Shown piece by piece: positions 62,117 to 64,000 of a stretch of DNA of 64,000 nt. Each line of letters opens with the position of its first letter. The first letter of the stretch is position 1. The notes beneath the pieces were generated by a model. It ran no database searches. It was not told the DNA's origin and saw only the letters and a list, made by a program, of their open reading frames with translations. Made by a program: the position numbers and the translations under genes. The stretch lies in the NCBI RefSeq assembly GCF_012911015.1, contig NZ_WVVV01000001.1, positions 761,304 through 825,303 on the forward strand. Direction: 5' to 3'. This DNA comes from Chelativorans sp. ZYF759. Its GTDB lineage: Bacteria > Pseudomonadota > Alphaproteobacteria > Rhizobiales > Rhizobiaceae.

Positions 62117-64000
62117 CACGCAGCCTCCCGTTCGCTGATGCGCTCGACCGACCATCGGTCGAGCAGCCTCGCCAGCACCGCGACCCCGCTCGCGTCCGTG
62201 GGAACGAACATGCGCAGTTTCCACGAGATGATCTCGTGGAACAAGCCATAGGCGGACAAGCGTTCGCGCATCGTGTCGGTGAAGCCGGACAGCTCGATGC
62301 GGTAGGCGCCCATGACGCGGACGCGGCGAAGCTGGAGCCCATCGTCGAGGTCGATGATGGTCCTTCCCTCCATGAGCGCCGCGAATGCGTCCTCGGCCGA
62401 CAGCGAGACCGATCCGGTGATCACGGCGTTCGCCGCCCATGCGGGCGAGACCCTGCGGCCGATGATCCGCTCGCCGTCATCGGTCTGAAGCCGGTAGACG
62501 CGCGAGGACTCGTTGGGCAGGCGTCGCCAGATCGGCAGCAGCAGGCCGGTGACGATGTGGATCGTGGAGTCCGAGAACTCCGGCACCTCGGCCACCTCGG
62601 CATTCCAGACCGACGCGAAGGCGTCGTGGTCCGCCTCGACCCAATGGCTTCCAACCATCGCCCCGAAGGGTATGGTGTGCGCCTCCATCGGCCGGATCAG
62701 GCGGACGCGATACTGGACATCGCCATCGTCGGTCATGACGGCCGGGGCATGGACCTGCACCGCGGCGCGACCGGAGCGCTCGTTGACCAGCAGCTTCGCG
62801 CGCGGGTCAAGGAGATGGTCGAGCGCGGCATCGAGCGTGACCGGCCGGTTGCGATTGCGCTCGGAGATGGCGAGCAGCCGGGTCTCGGCGCCGGTGCCGG
62901 GATGGGTGTAGATGGTCTCCCGGCCGGTAACGACGAAGCTCTCCGCGCTCAGCGTCTCCAGGCCGGCATCGTAGCTGCCCGACGCTATGGCGCCTTCGAT
63001 CCGGGCATTCAGCAATTCCTCGAAGGCGGTGAAGATGATGCCCTGCATGTCGATGGTGAGCGCGAGGAGGCGATTGAGGAAGGTCGAGATGCCCGGCAGC
63101 TCGTCCCTGATCCCGGTCGAGTCCATCAGCTTCAGTCCGGTCGATGCCTCGAAGCGCTCCAGCGAGCAGCCTTCGACCTTGCCGCGCACGATCAGCATGT
63201 AGAGCTGGCGCAGCGCATCGCGGGCATAGTGCGATTCCAGATTGTCCTCCGGACGGAACAGGCCCTGGCCGCCCGTCTGCCGCTGGCCGCGCGTGATCGC
63301 GCCCAGCGTGTCGAGCCGGCGCGCGATGGTCGAGAGAAACCGCTTCTCGGCCTTGACGTTGGTGGCGATCGGCCGGAACAGCGGCGGCTGCGCCTGATTG
63401 GTCCGGTGCGTGCGGCCGAGACCCTGGATGGCGGCGTCGGCCTTCCAGCCGGGTTCGAGCAGGTAGTGGACGCGCAGGCGCGTGTTCTTCGCCGACAGCT
63501 CGGCGTGATACGACCTGCCGGTCCCGCCCGCGTCGCTGAACACCAGCACGCGCTTCTGGTCGTCCATGAAGGCGGCGCTCTCGGCGAGGTTGGCCGAGCC
63601 GGCGCGTGTCTCGACGACGAGCCGGTCGGTGCCGCCGGCGCCAGTCCTGCGGACGATGCGCCGCGAGCGGCCGGTGACTTCGGCTACCATGTCGGTGCCG
63701 AAACGCTGGACGATCTGGTCGAGCGCGCCGGGGACCGGGGGAAGGCTGGCGAGCTTCTCGATCAGGGCATCGCGGCGCGCGACGGCCTCGCGGCTTTCGA
63801 CCGGCTGGCCGTCGCGCGTGACCGGCCGCGACGACAGCCTCCCCTCCGAGTCGGTGAACGGCTCGTAGAGCTGCACCGGGAAGGAGTGGCGAAGGTAGTC
63901 GAGGACATATTCCCTCGGCGTGATGTCGACGCGGACGTCGTTCCATTCCTCCGTGGGTAGCTCGGCCAGCCTGCGCTCCATCAGCGCCTCGCCGGTCGAG
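62116..64000 (-). CDS. Strawberry notch-like helicase (N-terminus missing)
   Basis: The frame runs off the window end, with at least 627 aa seen. The C-terminal helicase region shows KRVLVFSDAGGTGRSYHA, HYLLEPGWKADAAIQGLGRTHRTNQAQPPLFRPIATNVKAEKRFLSTIARRLDTLGA, the strawberry-notch C-terminal signature. In these elements it is usually fused to an N-terminal DNA methylase/helicase part. It may act in DNA repair or in defence against host systems. The true start lies beyond 64000. Confidence 0.9.
   Translation of the reverse strand, partial: STGEALMERRLAELPTEEWNDVRVDITPREYVLDYLRHSFPVQLYEPFTDSEGRLSSRPVTRDGQPVESREAVARRDALIEKLASLPPVPGALDQIVQRFGTDMVAEVTGRSRRIVRRTGAGGTDRLVVETRAGSANLAESAAFMDDQKRVLVFSDAGGTGRSYHAELSAKNTRLRVHYLLEPGWKADAAIQGLGRTHRTNQAQPPLFRPIATNVKAEKRFLSTIARRLDTLGAITRGQRQTGGQGLFRPEDNLESHYARDALRQLYMLIVRGKVEGCSLERFEASTGLKLMDSTGIRDELPGISTFLNRLLALTIDMQGIIFTAFEELLNARIEGAIASGSYDAGLETLSAESFVVTGRETIYTHPGTGAETRLLAISERNRNRPVTLDAALDHLLDPRAKLLVNERSGRAAVQVHAPAVMTDDGDVQYRVRLIRPMEAHTIPFGAMVGSHWVEADHDAFASVWNAEVAEVPEFSDSTIHIVTGLLLPIWRRLPNESSRVYRLQTDDGERIIGRRVSPAWAANAVITGSVSLSAEDAFAALMEGRTIIDLDDGLQLRRVRVMGAYRIELSGFTDTMRERLSAYGLFHEIISWKLRMFVPTDASGVAVLARLLDRWSVERISEREAA

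Noticed and set aside
1-64000. CRISPR arrays, prophage structural genes, insertion sequences, tRNA or rRNA genes
   Set aside because: No regular spaced repeats, capsid/tail genes, transposase motifs or RNA gene signatures were seen.

Overview
The window is a GC-rich piece of an alphaproteobacterial genome (Rhizobiales-like in codon use and gene families; the genus cannot be fixed from sequence alone). It reads as part of a large integrative and conjugative element or plasmid. A metabolic and stress cargo occupies about 1-36 kb. A conserved transfer and maintenance backbone occupies about 36-64 kb, almost all on the minus strand. Both ends are cut: the first gene lacks its start and the last lacks its N-terminus. 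No tRNA, rRNA, CRISPR array, insertion sequence or attachment site was found.

Cargo, 1-36 kb. Plus-strand genes at the left encode a glutaredoxin/MauE-like membrane protein, a DUF2934 protein, a glucan phosphorylase, a CBS-BON protein, a D-2-hydroxyacid dehydrogenase and a DUF6629-like membrane protein. An archaeal-type (type II) GAPDH follows on the minus strand. A tight minus-strand operon (18.3 down to 8.0 kb) encodes a CopB-like P-type ATPase, a PRPP synthetase, a phosphoketolase, a beta-CASP metallo-RNase, an AMP/thymidine phosphorylase, a cytochrome b561-like protein and an MgtC-like membrane protein. Next come carbamate kinase and UspA, two DUF305 proteins, cyclopropane fatty acid synthase, a lipid/isoprenylcysteine methyltransferase-like protein, a P2-type cation ATPase with FtsH, a thiolase, a NifX-like protein, a Crp/Fnr regulator, an EamA exporter, an ECF-like sigma factor and a LysR regulator.

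Eleven 14-bp palindromic boxes of form TTRAY-N4-RTYAA (FNR/FixK/Anr type), plus one weaker site, lie 60-150 bp ahead of nearly every cargo transcription unit and were not seen in the transfer region. The cargo therefore looks like one low-oxygen regulon. Its enzymes fit ATP and carbon salvage without respiration: glycogen phosphorolysis, GAPDH, lactate dehydrogenase, carbamate kinase, and a possible RNA to NMP to ribose phosphate to acetyl phosphate route.

Backbone, 36-64 kb. In transcription order (right to left) the transfer part holds a TraF peptidase, a DUF736 protein, a lytic transglycosylase, a VirD2-type relaxase, TraG, a CopG-like protein and trbBCDEJKLFGI, closed by a DUF2274 protein. 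A candidate oriT hairpin sits between the relaxase and the transglycosylase. The maintenance part holds a strawberry-notch-like helicase, a toprim protein, a DUF2493 protein, SSB, small regulators, a DUF6499/DUF2285 pair, a HigBA-type toxin-antitoxin module with a 16-bp palindromic operator, an AlpA-like regulator, a RepA initiator with iteron-like repeats inside its own gene, a DUF2840 protein and an orphan DNA methyltransferase. Several genes lie beyond the usual scale of annotation: a 57-aa protein near 57.5 kb, a possible 54-aa protein near 59.7 kb, and frameshifts in a saccharopine-dehydrogenase-like gene and at the DUF6499/DUF2285 junction.
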